Shown piece after piece: positions 1-9,368 of a stretch of DNA of 64,000 bases. How positions within the stretch are numbered: the first letter of the stretch is position 1; each line of letters opens with the position of its first letter. Origin of the DNA: Ruminococcus flavefaciens (GTDB taxonomy: Bacteria; Bacillota; Clostridia; Oscillospirales; Ruminococcaceae); NCBI RefSeq assembly GCF_900108555.1, contig NZ_FNWV01000001.1:510973-574972 (forward strand), in the 5' to 3' direction. Both the position numbers and the translations under genes were made by a program. A model generated the notes under the pieces. The model saw nothing but the letters and a program-made list of their open reading frames with translations. It was not told the DNA's origin and ran no database searches.

Positions 1-1
1 A

Positions 2-808
2 TGGAACCTTACAGGTCAGACATACGCTGACAGCTTCCATGAATTCTCTGTAGAATGGGAGCCGGGTGAGATACGCTGGTATATCGACGGCAATCTTTAC
101 AATACAGTAAACGACTGGTTCACAGCAGTTCAGGGCGAGGACGAAAAGCCTTATCCTGCACCATTCGATCAGCCGTTCTTCGTTCAGATGAACCTGGCAG
201 TAGGCGGAACATGGCCGGGTAACCCTGACGAAACTACAAACTTTGACAACGCAGAGTTCGAGATAGACTACGTAAGAGTTTATCAGAAGCCCGAATACGA
301 CACAAATGTTAAAAAGCCCGAAAAGACCTACCGTGAGCCACTTGAGGACGGCAACTACATCTACAACGGCGATTTCTCAGAGGCAGAGGATCTCACTGAT
401 GATGTAAACTGGAAGTTCCTGCTCTTCAACGGCGGTGAGGGTGCAGCTGAGATAAAGGATAACATGATAGTTATCACCTCAGAAAAGGAAGGCACAGAGG
501 ACTACTCTGTACAGCTGGTACAGCCTGATATCCCGATGATAAAGGGCAAGAAGTACAAGCTCTCTTTCGACGCATATGCAGATGAGGAAAGAGAGATCAT
601 CACCTGCGTTTCTGCTCCCGAAGCAGGCTGGATAAGATATTTCGAGGATACAAAGCTTACTGTAACTCCCGAAAAGCAGACATTTACCTATGAATTCGAG
701 ATGAAGGAAAAGGACGATCCAAAGGGACGTCTTGAGTACAATCTCGGTCACAGAGGTTCAACTGCTACAGTTTATATTTCAAATGTAAGAATCGAAGAGA
801 TAGCTTGA
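2..808 (+). CDS. GH16 glycoside hydrolase, 3' part, with CBM4/9-like module
   Basis: This is a partial gene cut by the window's left edge; the open frame runs from base 2 to a TGA at 806-808. The first ~95 visible codons carry the C-terminal half of a GH16 beta-jelly roll: WEPGEIRWYIDG, the PFFVQMNLAVGG strand and EIDYVRVYQK, typical of bacterial lichenases and laminarinases. The catalytic EIDxxE motif should lie upstream, outside the window. About 30 residues further starts a ~150-residue jelly-roll segment (NGDFSEAEDL ... YISNVRIEEI) resembling carbohydrate-binding modules of family 4/9. The frame ends right after this module, so no dockerin follows; one could be N-terminal. Likely a secreted beta-1,3(-1,4)-glucanase. 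The family call is firm; the exact substrate is not. Confidence 0.85.
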   Translation, partial: WNLTGQTYADSFHEFSVEWEPGEIRWYIDGNLYNTVNDWFTAVQGEDEKPYPAPFDQPFFVQMNLAVGGTWPGNPDETTNFDNAEFEIDYVRVYQKPEYDTNVKKPEKTYREPLEDGNYIYNGDFSEAEDLTDDVNWKFLLFNGGEGAAEIKDNMIVITSEKEGTEDYSVQLVQPDIPMIKGKKYKLSFDAYADEEREIITCVSAPEAGWIRYFEDTKLTVTPEKQTFTYEFEMKEKDDPKGRLEYNLGHRGSTATVYISNVRIEEIA

Positions 809-861
809 CCTCTATCATGACCAGTTAAATCTGATCAAAAACATCTTCGTTCCTATACCAA

Positions 862-895
862 AAAAGCTCCCTTTATGGGAGCTTTTGCTTTTTAT
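862..895. terminator. Bidirectional rho-independent terminator
   Basis: The arms AAAGCTCCC and GGGAGCTTT pair around a short AT loop, with A and T runs on either side. It lies between the convergent GH16 and thioesterase genes and can serve both. Confidence 0.8.
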
Positions 896-1326
896 TCTGT
901 TATCTCATATCCGTTATATTCGCTGAATACCTTATATATATCAGGATAGTGGAGCTTTGTCCTGAGCGGTTTCAGTTCGAGATCGGTAAAGCAATGCGAA
1001 GAACTGCCCTCGACACAGATTTCCCCTGTTTTCCTGCTTATAAGTTTATATTCAATGTGAAGCGTTGTACCGTTAAACTTTACGATTTTAGGGTATACTG
1101 CAAATGGCTCATCAAAACTAAGGGGACGCTTGTACCTGCACTCTACAGAGAGCACAGGCATATATACTCCCATAGCTTCTATTTGCTCAAAAGGCATTCC
1201 TGCTTCGTTGAGGAAGTGTATTCTTGTCTCCTCGAATATCCTTATATAGTTTGAATGGTGCACCACACCCATTTTATCTGTCTCATAGTAATAAACATTT
1301 CTTTCATATGGTCTGATATTATTCAT
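892..1326 (-). CDS. Acyl-CoA thioesterase, YbgC/FadM (4-hydroxybenzoyl-CoA thioesterase) family
   Basis: A single hotdog-fold domain of about 144 residues. The N-terminal YYETDKMGVVHHSNYIR carries the catalytic Asp of the YbgC/4HBT family (Y-x-x-T-D-x-x-G-x-V-(H/Y)-x-x-x-Y), and the ECRYKRPLSFDEP strand also fits. These enzymes hydrolyse acyl-CoA or acyl-ACP thioesters in the cytosol; the chain preference cannot be read from sequence. The frame could open at 1347, but AAAGGA at 1341-1336 lies nine bases before the ATG at 1326, so I use that start. It is a single gene, convergent with GH16 and divergent from the cardiolipin synthase. Confidence 0.85.
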   Translation of the reverse strand: MNNIRPYERNVYYYETDKMGVVHHSNYIRIFEETRIHFLNEAGMPFEQIEAMGVYMPVLSVECRYKRPLSFDEPFAVYPKIVKFNGTTLHIEYKLISRKTGEICVEGSSSHCFTDLELKPLRTKLHYPDIYKVFSEYNGYEITE

Positions 1327-1373
1327 ATACATCATTCCTTTCATCATATTTAAGTCATCGTGTGAACTACTCG

Positions 1374-1402
1374 TTGCTATTTCTGAACTTTTATGATATA
1401 AT
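1374..1402 (+). promoter_or_regulatory. Sigma-A promoter of the cardiolipin synthase gene
   Basis: TTGCTA (1374-1379) and TATAAT (1397-1402) are separated by exactly 17 bp, with TG one base before the -10 (extended -10). The ATG is 27 bp downstream. Confidence 0.75.
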
Positions 1403-1429
1403 CTTTATATCATCATCAGGAGGTGGAAA

Positions 1430-2962
1430 ATGAAGATAAAAAAACTTCTCAGCAGTATCCTCAGTACAAACGCTGCATTCGTTATACTTCTGCTATTTCA
1501 GATCGCATTTCTGATGCTTGCTGTAGCAAGTCTCGGAACACGTTTTTACTTTGTATACTTCATACTTATTATCCTTGACATAATCCTTGCTATATATATC
1601 ACCAACAAGAACGAACCTATCGCCTATCGTTTCGCATGGATTGTAATTATCAGTATTTTCCCTCTTATGGGCGGTATATCCTATCTCTTCATAAAGCTTT
1701 CACAGCAATTTCCAAAATCCCTTGATATGCGAAATCAAGTGCAGACAAAGGAACTGCTTGTTCAGGATAATGACATAATGAACGAGCTGTCTGCCATGTG
1801 CCCCGATGCACTCAATCTTGCAAGATATGTTTCGGACTATGGTATGTACCCCGTTTACAGAAATCTTAATGCGGAGTATTTTCCTCTTGGCGAGGTACAG
1901 TTTGAAAGACTCGTTGAGGAAATAGAGTCCGCAAAACACTTCATATTCCTTGAATTTTTTATAATCACCGAGGGATATATGTTTGACACCTTATCGGAAC
2001 TTCTCATTAAGAAAGCTGCTGAGGGATTGGACGTAAGGCTTATGTATGACGGCATCGGCACAGGTATGCTCAACTCTGTCAAGCCATTCCGCAACCTTGC
2101 AGATCAAGGCATAAAGTGTAAGGTGTTCAATCCTTTCCGCCCTATGATATCATCGGTGCAGAACAACCGAGACCACAGAAAGATCGTTATTATCGACGGT
2201 CATACAGCCTTTAACGGCGGTACGAATATCGCCGATGAATACATCAACCGCAAGGAGCGTTTCGGACACTGGAAAGACACAGGCATCATGATACGCGGAC
2301 AGGCAGTGTGGAATTATACAGTCATGTTCCTACAGCTCTGGGAAAAGGCTGAAAACAGCGAATTGCAGAAATTCAGTCCGCAAATTCCCCCGTATCTTTC
2401 CATGCTGAAAGATGACGGTTTTGTGCAGCCGTTTTCCGATTCACCACTTGATGAAGAACCTGTGGGAAAGCGCGTATATCTTGAGCTTATTAATAATGCC
2501 CGTGAGTACGTCTGCATTACAACGCCCTATCTTATCCTCGATGAGGAGATGACAAATGCTCTCGGATTTGCCGCTAAGAAAGGCGTAGATGTAAGGATAA
2601 TCACTCCGCATATCCCCGACAAATGGTATGTCCACATGATAGCATGGAACAACTACGCACAGCTTACTGCACTCGGAGTAAAGATATATGAATACACTCC
2701 CGGGTTTATCCATGCCAAGACCTGCGTTGCAGACGGCAAGACTGCACTTATAGGTACTATCAATTTCGACTACAGAAGCTTCTACCTGCACTTTGAATGT
2801 GGAAGCGTATTGTATGAGTGTTCCGTAATAAAGGAAATGGTACGGGATTTCAATGAAACTGCCGAGCTTTCACAGCTTATAACTATGGAGGACTGCAACA
2901 GCCGTTCAGTGTTCAAAAAAATCGCAGGAGCTATACTAAATATGTTCGCTCCGCTGCTTTGA
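1430..2962 (+). CDS. cls: Cardiolipin synthase (phospholipase D family)
   Basis: This 510-residue membrane enzyme joins two phosphatidylglycerol molecules into cardiolipin. Two hydrophobic segments lie in residues 13-70 (VILLLFQIAFLML; ILAIYITNK followed by a second helix). Both catalytic HxK-x4-D motifs are intact: HRKIVIIDGHTAFNGGTN near residue 248 and HAKTCVADGKTALIGTINFD near residue 428. Length and layout match bacterial ClsA-type enzymes. An AGGAGG site at 1419-1424 supports the ATG. It is monocistronic, with its own promoter. No clear terminator precedes the palindromic element at 3021, whose first hairpin may end the transcript. Confidence 0.92.
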   Translation: MKIKKLLSSILSTNAAFVILLLFQIAFLMLAVASLGTRFYFVYFILIILDIILAIYITNKNEPIAYRFAWIVIISIFPLMGGISYLFIKLSQQFPKSLDMRNQVQTKELLVQDNDIMNELSAMCPDALNLARYVSDYGMYPVYRNLNAEYFPLGEVQFERLVEEIESAKHFIFLEFFIITEGYMFDTLSELLIKKAAEGLDVRLMYDGIGTGMLNSVKPFRNLADQGIKCKVFNPFRPMISSVQNNRDHRKIVIIDGHTAFNGGTNIADEYINRKERFGHWKDTGIMIRGQAVWNYTVMFLQLWEKAENSELQKFSPQIPPYLSMLKDDGFVQPFSDSPLDEEPVGKRVYLELINNAREYVCITTPYLILDEEMTNALGFAAKKGVDVRIITPHIPDKWYVHMIAWNNYAQLTALGVKIYEYTPGFIHAKTCVADGKTALIGTINFDYRSFYLHFECGSVLYECSVIKEMVRDFNETAELSQLITMEDCNSRSVFKKIAGAILNMFAPLL

Positions 2963-3020
2963 TAACGTACGCCCCGATATATGACCGCGGTATTTGTATA
3001 TAAGCTTTACATGAGATATT

Positions 3021-3220
3021 GAGGAAGAACCCTTTTGAAAAAGGGTTCTTCCTCAAACTCCTTCCCTAAAACTTTCGTTTTTGTTTTTCCCTCTATAGGG
3101 CGCGATCTGTAATTTACAGGTCTTTTTTTATTATGTACGCGCCCTATAGAGGGAAAAACCAGATAAAAGTCTTTGGAAGGGGGTTCGGGGGATAACCTTT
3201 CCTCAGAAAGGTTTCCCCCG
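3021..3220. repeat. Large imperfect palindromic intergenic element
   Basis: The 320-bp gap after cls holds a nested inverted repeat. Its core is a perfect 22-bp pair, 3083-3104 and 3138-3159 (outer bases GTTTTT, inner bases GGGCGCG), separated by 33 bp that itself contains CTGTAAATTACAG-like symmetry. Outside the core the two flanks are similar in reverse complement: each has a C/G-rich hairpin (3021-3054, a perfect 12-bp stem; and about 3185-3220, imperfect), then an AAAC(T/C)CC-CTTCC stretch and an A/T stretch. There is no coding potential. It looks like a miniature mobile or palindromic unit, but no target-site duplication was identified. Confidence 0.7.
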
Positions 3221-3282
3221 ATATTCCCGTATAAAGTTTCTATACGATTGCCGCAGTTATATCGGGGAGTTTTGTCATCATA

Positions 3283-5178
3283 TCAGTCGTGTCTGAGGTA
3301 GCGTGAAGTTCTCTTACGCTTTTTCCTCTCGTACATTATTTCATCAGCCTGTGTTATCAGGTTGAAAAGTGAAGTTTCGTCATTGACCTCGGTAACTATA
3401 GTGCCTATACTTGCATCAAGCTCGTAAGGCTTATGGATCAGTCTATTCATGTTTTTAAGCTGAACATTGAAAACGCTTTCAAGTGCGTCAATATCCTCAT
3501 CACAGGCGTTGTCGCCGAAAATAATGAACTCATCACCGCCGAAACGTGCGCATATCCTGCCGCCGCGGCAACACTCCTTTATAACGTTTGCAAGCTGCTG
3601 GAGAGCGAAATCTCCCTCTTTATGACCGTAATTGTCATTTACGGGCTTCAGACCGTCCATATCTATGAAAGAGATAAGGAATTTACTATTAGTGCCCTGA
3701 CTCTTTTTCAGCATCTCATCAGCTGCTCTGATAAATCCGTTTCTGTTATAGATGTTGCAGAGCGGATCAATAACATAAAGGCGGTCAAGCTCCTTTATCA
3801 TGCTGTTCATATGCAAAAGCTTGCGGATATTTTCGATAGAGTTGCTTATATTAAGCATGAGCGTATGGCAAAGCAGGCTCTTCGTGGGGAAGCTGCTGTT
3901 TACAAATATGTAGTATCCCAGACAGTTCTCACGGAAGTGGAGCGGCATAAAGTAACTTATATTTCCGCCGTTTTTCAGCGGAACAGGGTGCATATCCGCA
4001 GTCGGGAACTCCTTTACAGGCAGGTTCGTTCCGTCTTCCAGTACCAGCGGAGCACTCATCTTCGTGGTATACCCCTTTGAACCATTACTTTCAGATGCGA
4101 CCTCGTCCCAGTTCGTGCATAAACATATACAAAATCTGTCGCATTTTATATCACGTATAAAGCAGGCAACAGTACGCAGATTGCTGTCAAGATCGTCCTT
4201 TTCGGCAAGCTCTGTCGTCATGCGGTTAAGGAGAGATATATCTCCCCTGCATTTATTGAGCAGCTTATATGCAGATGTCCTGAATTCATCAAGATCATTG
4301 AGCTTTTTACTTTTACAGCCGCAGCTCTCATTGAATACAGGAACAGCCTCAAAGACAGTATCGTCATCGTGTTCTTCGCCTTTTGCTACCTTGACAAGTA
4401 TCTCGCAGGCTTTATATCCTGCCTCTTCGAGAGGACGTGATACTGTTGTCAGCGCAGGTACATGATGCTGAGCGTTATAGGTGTTGTCAAAACCTGTTAC
4501 GATGATATCATTCGGAACATTATAACCGAAATTGCCCAGTTCTTCAATAGCGGCAAGTGCCATTGCGTCATTGGCACATATTATAGCCTGCGGACGCGGC
4601 ATTCCCGAGCTTATGAACTGATCTACGCCCTTTTTGCCGTCAGCAGCTCTGAATTCTCCGAGATAAACACGGTCATTATCCACAGGGATAGAATGAGCGT
4701 CCATAGAGTCATAGAAAGCGTTAAGCCTTGCAGAAGCCTCGGGATTTGCAATAGGACCTGATATGTAATTTACCAGCGTTACCTTATGCTCATCGAGGAT
4801 ATGATCCACAAGTGAACGCATAGCTTTGTAATTGTCTATGCTTATGTTATAGAATTCGGGATAGTCGTCACAGTCGAGGACAGTTACGGGGATACCCGAG
4901 TCTTTTACTTTTGAAGTGATCTTTTCCTTTTCGAGAGGATCACTGATAGTATTGGTAAGAAGTATCATTCCGTCAAACTTCTTATAATTGATAAGATTGA
5001 AAATGTTGTATTCGCCTATATCAAATTTTCTGCTGGAGAGGACTCCGCTGAATGAACAAAAACAGGAAATATTAGCTCTGTACCTTTTGGCACATTTTTT
5101 TATACCTTCTAAAACAGCGTTCTGATACTCTTCATCGATTCCCGCAACAATAACAGCTATTTCAATTGGTCTATCCAT
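3283..5178 (-). CDS. Cytosolic LacI-type sugar-sensor domain fused to a GGDEF diguanylate cyclase
   Basis: The 631-residue protein has no signal peptide, no membrane segment and no DNA-binding helix-turn-helix. Residues ~5-290 form a LacI/GalR-type ligand-binding fold (IEIAVIVAGIDEEYQNAVLEGI, DGMILLTN, ICANDAMALAAIEEL, VTGFDNT). Residues ~320-455 are a GAF-like linker, and ~470-625 a GGDEF domain with an intact RFGGDEFII (near residue 546) and FIDMDGLKPVND. The product-inhibition I-site RxxD is not present; RGGR stands in its place. It should make c-di-GMP in response to a small ligand, probably a sugar or nucleoside. It lies downstream of the dockerin GH97, but with its own promoter and behind a terminator. 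The ligand is unknown. Confidence 0.85.
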   Translation of the reverse strand: MDRPIEIAVIVAGIDEEYQNAVLEGIKKCAKRYRANISCFCSFSGVLSSRKFDIGEYNIFNLINYKKFDGMILLTNTISDPLEKEKITSKVKDSGIPVTVLDCDDYPEFYNISIDNYKAMRSLVDHILDEHKVTLVNYISGPIANPEASARLNAFYDSMDAHSIPVDNDRVYLGEFRAADGKKGVDQFISSGMPRPQAIICANDAMALAAIEELGNFGYNVPNDIIVTGFDNTYNAQHHVPALTTVSRPLEEAGYKACEILVKVAKGEEHDDDTVFEAVPVFNESCGCKSKKLNDLDEFRTSAYKLLNKCRGDISLLNRMTTELAEKDDLDSNLRTVACFIRDIKCDRFCICLCTNWDEVASESNGSKGYTTKMSAPLVLEDGTNLPVKEFPTADMHPVPLKNGGNISYFMPLHFRENCLGYYIFVNSSFPTKSLLCHTLMLNISNSIENIRKLLHMNSMIKELDRLYVIDPLCNIYNRNGFIRAADEMLKKSQGTNSKFLISFIDMDGLKPVNDNYGHKEGDFALQQLANVIKECCRGGRICARFGGDEFIIFGDNACDEDIDALESVFNVQLKNMNRLIHKPYELDASIGTIVTEVNDETSLFNLITQADEIMYERKKRKRTSRYLRHD

Positions 5179-5234
5179 TATTGCACCCCTTTTTGTAAAT
5201 AAGTTGAATATTAAACCGAGATCTGTAATACTAT

Positions 5235-5263
5235 ATTATAACATAAATATCGGAAAATATCAA
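5235..5263 (-). promoter_or_regulatory. Sigma-A promoter of the sensor/GGDEF gene
   Basis: On the minus strand TTGATA (5263-5258) and TATAAT (5240-5235) are separated by 17 bp, with an extended TGT before the -10. A GGGG-type ribosome site precedes the ATG at 5178. Confidence 0.75.
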
Positions 5264-5359
5264 TATCTCAGGCAAAAAATATTCATATTTTATAAAAAAT
5301 GCTGTGATCACCTGCTGCCGCTCCGATAAAGGAGTATTTATTTTTATCATTGAGAAAAA

Positions 5360-5397
5360 TATCGCGGAAAACTCTCATAAGAAAGCTTTCCGCGATA
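5360..5397 (-). terminator. Terminator of the GH97 gene
   Basis: The 11-bp perfect arms TATCGCGGAAA and TTTCCGCGATA have a 16-base loop. On the minus strand the stem is followed by TTTTTCTC. It separates GH97 from the downstream GGDEF gene. Confidence 0.8.
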
Positions 5398-5420
5398 ATA
5401 TTGTTTATAAAGCTTTTATC

Positions 5421-8400
5421 TCACTTTGAAATGAGCTGTCTGCGGAATTTTATAAGGTCATAGATATCTATTATCTCGTCCCTATTCAGATCAGCCGCAG
5501 CAAACTGCTGCTTGTTGAATGAAGCTGCTCCAAGCAGATATTTCTGCATGAGAACAAGGTCAGCCACACTGAATTCGCCGTCAAGATTTACGTCACCTTC
5601 AATATCCTCAACAGGTATAGCTACAGCTATACGGTCGATAGACGGACCATTGCCGCTGGCGTTGTAAAGCTTGACAGTGTTATTGCCTGCTTTCAGAGTG
5701 ACCTTGGTATCAACAGCCGCAATACCCGACCAGTCGTTCTTGTTTGCATAAAGTCCGTCCAGTCTGCCTGCGTTTGTGCCGTTTACATCTACGCTGAGGC
5801 TTCTTCTCTCGCCCGATACATAGTAGATACGGAGAGTGTACTCCCCTGCCTTGTCAACATTTACGTTCTCGAATGTGACTGCATTGTTAGCTCCGCCGCC
5901 GATGTAGCCTACGTATGCGCTGCCGGAGCTGTACTTGCCGTCCTTGCCAGAGGTGATTCTCGCATTGCCTGATATATTAGCCTTCTCAGCTTCGTAGAAT
6001 TTGAAATTGCTGTACGGAGTCGTAAGCTTCATGCCGCTCTTGGTTATCTTCATTGCAAAACCGCCGTTTGCCAGAAGCTGCTGCTCGATAACGCTGTCTT
6101 TAGTAAGGTCCTCGATTATCCTGACCTCTATCTCACTGCCGTCCTTGTTATCGCCGAAGAGATAAGCGGTATATGTTCCGTCATCGTCAATGAGCTTGGA
6201 AAGCTTTACTGTGACCTTTCTTGCCGACAGCGTGGAAGCTCCTACGTACCAGTCGCTGCCGCTTCTTCTTGCTGTAACATTGAACTGCATTGGATAGCCG
6301 TCAAGTACTTTCATATCGTCCCATGCAACGGGAACATCATTGAGAAACGGCAGAGCCTTGTTGCCCTGATAGGTGTATACAGAATGTGCGAAGTGCTGTA
6401 TGCCGGACTCGATAGTTACAACGTCGGCAAGTGCAAAGCCTGCTGTAGCCTTTATGCCGTATATCGGTATACCTGTAGGTGTGAAGTCTGCCGAGCCTAC
6501 TACATTTCTTGTGAATGTATATGACACGCGGTTAGCCAGTGCAGGAGCGTCAAACCACTTATAATACTCTGTTCCGTTTACAGCCTCATATGAGACTATA
6601 TTAGGATATGTTCTGCTTTCGCCGCGTGGAATGGTACAGCCGTGGAAGAGCACCATGAGATGATTTTCAGCAGCTATCTTTGCGCAGAGGTTCATCTGCT
6701 TCATGGTCTCCTGAGTGTCGCTCTCGTAGTAGTCTACCTTGACTCCGCTTACTCCAAGACCTCTTATGCGCTTGAACTCACGTACTATAGTTGCTTCATC
6801 AAGGAGCGAATAATATGGATATGCAGGATTTCCCTTGCTGTCCTTATAGCCTGAATGTCCCTTGTTGTTAACGCCGTACCAGAGATAGATGCCTATGCCT
6901 TTCTCTGCGCCGTACTCGCAAAGCTCCTTGACCTTAGCTTCACTGTCGTCCCAGAGAGCCCAGCCAAAGTCGAGACATACGAAGTCCCAGCCGTTATCAG
7001 CCGCAAAGTCGATATAGTCCTTCTGAGTATGATATTCCACAGGTGAATCGCCGCCGCTGCTCCACCATGACCATGCTGTTTTACCCGGTTTTATCCAGCT
7101 TGTATCCTCTATTACCGAGGGAGGATTAAGGTTGAGTACAAGGTCGCTGGAGGACATCTGGTCAAGGCTGTCGCCGATAACTACCGCTCTCCACGGAGTA
7201 TGAAAAGCACTGCCCATTGTTATGCCGCTGACCTTTACGCCGCCCTTGAATCGCAGGCTGTGATAATCGCCGATGAACTGCAAAGAGCCTGCACAGTAAG
7301 GATCGTCCTCATTGAAAACGCTTGCCTCTGTGACAGTTACCCAGTACTTATCGTTGATAACGCCTGTATACGGGCAGGAATAGGTAGCATTCGTCTCGTT
7401 TGCCCTGTCTCTTGGGAGCTCGACCATGTCCCACTCATAGGTGGCGTTTGGCCAGTTGCCCCAGAACTTGCTCTTGCTCGGGAAGATGACCTGACTGGTC
7501 TCCTCCTTTATGGAAGCACCGTGGTCAAGGGCATATCTGAAGCCCATGCCGTCATCATAAACACGGAAATAGACTGTAAGAGTGGAGCTGCCCTTTTTCA
7601 GCGGAAATGATATTTCCTTGTAGTTGTCTCGTATTTTAGAATGTTTGCCGTAAGGCATGGAGTAGGTCTCGTCATGCTCCACGATCGCAGCTGCAGGAGC
7701 TGTCTGCGAAAAGCCCGATGACAGATCCTCGGTAGTAGTAACAAGTCCCAGCTTTGAGGGCTCGATGACTGTGCCCCATGTACCGTTGCTCTGCTTTCTT
7801 ACAGAGTAGTAATAGCTGCCTCTGCTGTCTTTCCAGAATTTTGTTACCAGAGTACCGTCGGGAGAAACAGTTTCGTACTCGGGAATGCTTGTAAGGACTG
7901 TGCCGTCACGGGCTGTAGCATTTTCCTGCTCGGGAACAGCCTCGCCCTCGGTTATGGTATCCTCCTCAAATGTGTAAAGATACAGCGGATCATTTGGAAG
8001 TGATGCTGCCTGCTGTGCAGTAAGTGCGTAGCCGTAAAGTGCCACATCGTCCACGCAGGCTTTTATATCGTTATCGGAATACACCGAATGTCCGATAGAA
8101 TTATAGATATAAGACGGCAGGACTCCCTCACTGAAAAGGCTGCTCATGGTATCAGTAAGAGTATCCGCATCACTTATGCTTTGTAATTTGCCGTCAATGT
8201 AGAATTCAGCCTTATTCTTTGAATATACAGCCGTAAGCTCATGCCATTTTCCACTGTCGGGAGCAGACTGAACATCGAATATAGCTCTGTGCTTGTCGTC
8301 GTTCTCGGTAGTCGTTCCCTTTCCCACGAATATACTTGTTCTGAAAGCTTTCTTGTCTTTTAGGTCAATTGATATATCGGGAGAAGAATAGCTGGGTGCT

Positions 8401-8789
8401 GCACCTGCTCCGAAGGGTACGGGTGAGAACTGATAAAGCCTTGTGTAGTTCTCAGCATAACTGTCCAGCTTATACTTCAATGAGAAGCTGAAACCGTTCT
8501 CACACCCCTTGCCGAACATTGCAGGGAGCTGCAGCCAGCCGCTGCCGAAGGAGTCGCCGTGCAGGTCCAGCACATCTGACTTCAGGGTACTGTCATACAC
8601 TACCGCTGCACTGCCGCCCTTGATAACGGCATCGCCTGCGGCAGAGCCCTTATTGGCTGCGACTGCATTTGAATAGTTTAATGCTGTGTTTGCTGCGGTG
8701 GTCCGCGGTATTATCTGTACCGACGGCTGTATCAGTACACATAATGCCGCAGCTGTACTGATAGTTTTTCGGATCAAGTTTTTCCTCAT
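5421..8789 (-). CDS. Dockerin-bearing GH97 glycosidase (LamG - GH97 - CBM35-like - dockerin)
   Basis: A 1122-residue secreted cellulosomal enzyme. A signal peptide (MRKNLIRKTISTAAALCVLI) is followed by a LamG/concanavalin-like module (~45-275), the GH97 N-terminal beta-sandwich (~305-555), the GH97 barrel (~565-860), a CBM35-like module starting FYEAEKANISG (~930-1058) and a two-repeat dockerin (GDVNLDGEFSVADLVLMQ ... AADLNRDEIIDIYDLIKF, ~1064-1122). The barrel has TAWSWWSSGGDS and GVKVDYYESD. The Asp near residue 686 fits the nucleophile position of retaining GH97 alpha-galactosidases rather than the Glu arrangement of inverting alpha-glucosidases, but this needs alignment. Ribosome site GAGGG precedes the ATG. 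It terminates at 5360-5397. Confidence 0.88.
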   Translation of the reverse strand: MRKNLIRKTISTAAALCVLIQPSVQIIPRTTAANTALNYSNAVAANKGSAAGDAVIKGGSAAVVYDSTLKSDVLDLHGDSFGSGWLQLPAMFGKGCENGFSFSLKYKLDSYAENYTRLYQFSPVPFGAGAAPSYSSPDISIDLKDKKAFRTSIFVGKGTTTENDDKHRAIFDVQSAPDSGKWHELTAVYSKNKAEFYIDGKLQSISDADTLTDTMSSLFSEGVLPSYIYNSIGHSVYSDNDIKACVDDVALYGYALTAQQAASLPNDPLYLYTFEEDTITEGEAVPEQENATARDGTVLTSIPEYETVSPDGTLVTKFWKDSRGSYYYSVRKQSNGTWGTVIEPSKLGLVTTTEDLSSGFSQTAPAAAIVEHDETYSMPYGKHSKIRDNYKEISFPLKKGSSTLTVYFRVYDDGMGFRYALDHGASIKEETSQVIFPSKSKFWGNWPNATYEWDMVELPRDRANETNATYSCPYTGVINDKYWVTVTEASVFNEDDPYCAGSLQFIGDYHSLRFKGGVKVSGITMGSAFHTPWRAVVIGDSLDQMSSSDLVLNLNPPSVIEDTSWIKPGKTAWSWWSSGGDSPVEYHTQKDYIDFAADNGWDFVCLDFGWALWDDSEAKVKELCEYGAEKGIGIYLWYGVNNKGHSGYKDSKGNPAYPYYSLLDEATIVREFKRIRGLGVSGVKVDYYESDTQETMKQMNLCAKIAAENHLMVLFHGCTIPRGESRTYPNIVSYEAVNGTEYYKWFDAPALANRVSYTFTRNVVGSADFTPTGIPIYGIKATAGFALADVVTIESGIQHFAHSVYTYQGNKALPFLNDVPVAWDDMKVLDGYPMQFNVTARRSGSDWYVGASTLSARKVTVKLSKLIDDDGTYTAYLFGDNKDGSEIEVRIIEDLTKDSVIEQQLLANGGFAMKITKSGMKLTTPYSNFKFYEAEKANISGNARITSGKDGKYSSGSAYVGYIGGGANNAVTFENVNVDKAGEYTLRIYYVSGERRSLSVDVNGTNAGRLDGLYANKNDWSGIAAVDTKVTLKAGNNTVKLYNASGNGPSIDRIAVAIPVEDIEGDVNLDGEFSVADLVLMQKYLLGAASFNKQQFAAADLNRDEIIDIYDLIKFRRQLISK

Positions 8790-9005
8790 TTTAATACCCT
8801 CTTTCTATATTATTAAATTACCACTTTACAGTATAAAGTGTATAATTTTATTATTATCCCATTCTATATTTTGTCCATTTTATATATTATACCTCTATTT
8901 TTTCCCTATTTCAACCCCGATAACACAGATAAGGTGGATATTTTGCCAAAAATACAGTCTTTACACCATTTTACAGATATGGTAAAATATCAGAGAGGTG
9001 ATAAA

Positions 9006-9368
9006 ATGGATATTTCTTACATACATGAACCTACAGACCTCCAGTGCGGTCAGGCTGTACTTGCTATGGTACTGAAAAAAACTCCCGAATACATATGTGA
9101 ATACCTTGATAATGACCGTGAAACAGACCTGAAAGAGATGAAGCGCACCTTCCGCGACCATGGTGTTTACATATCCGATGAACGTAAACAGGCTGAGGAT
9201 AATTCCCAACTGCCGCCACTTTGTCTGCTGAGCCTTGAAACTCCGCGCTGCTGGCACTGGTCGCTGTACTGCGAAGGTACTTTCTACGATCCCGAACATG
9301 GTGTGCTCGATGATTTCCCCGAATGTAAACGCAAGTACTTCTGGGAGTTGAGATATGACCGTATTTAA
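9006..9368 (+). CDS. Small peptidase C39-like protein
   Basis: A 120-residue protein with a papain-like C39 pattern. DLQCGQAVLAMVL near the N-terminus supplies the Cys, and CWHWSLYCEGTFYDPEHG a His with the usual following strand. C39 domains cleave double-glycine leaders of peptides in exporters, but stand-alone versions like this lack the ABC transporter and have unclear substrates. The reading frame extends upstream to 8838, but GAGAGGTG at 8992-8999 sets the ATG at 9006. A possible promoter (TTTACA 8960-8965, 17 bp, TAAAAT 8983-8988) would leave a very short leader, so I do not list it separately. It has no signal peptide and is likely cytosolic. Confidence 0.7.
   Translation: MDISYIHEPTDLQCGQAVLAMVLKKTPEYICEYLDNDRETDLKEMKRTFRDHGVYISDERKQAEDNSQLPPLCLLSLETPRCWHWSLYCEGTFYDPEHGVLDDFPECKRKYFWELRYDRI

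Noticed and set aside
8960..8988. Promoter-like TTTACA - 17 bp - TAAAAT before the C39-like gene
   Set aside because: The expected transcript start would fall within the ribosome site, so it was not listed as a feature.
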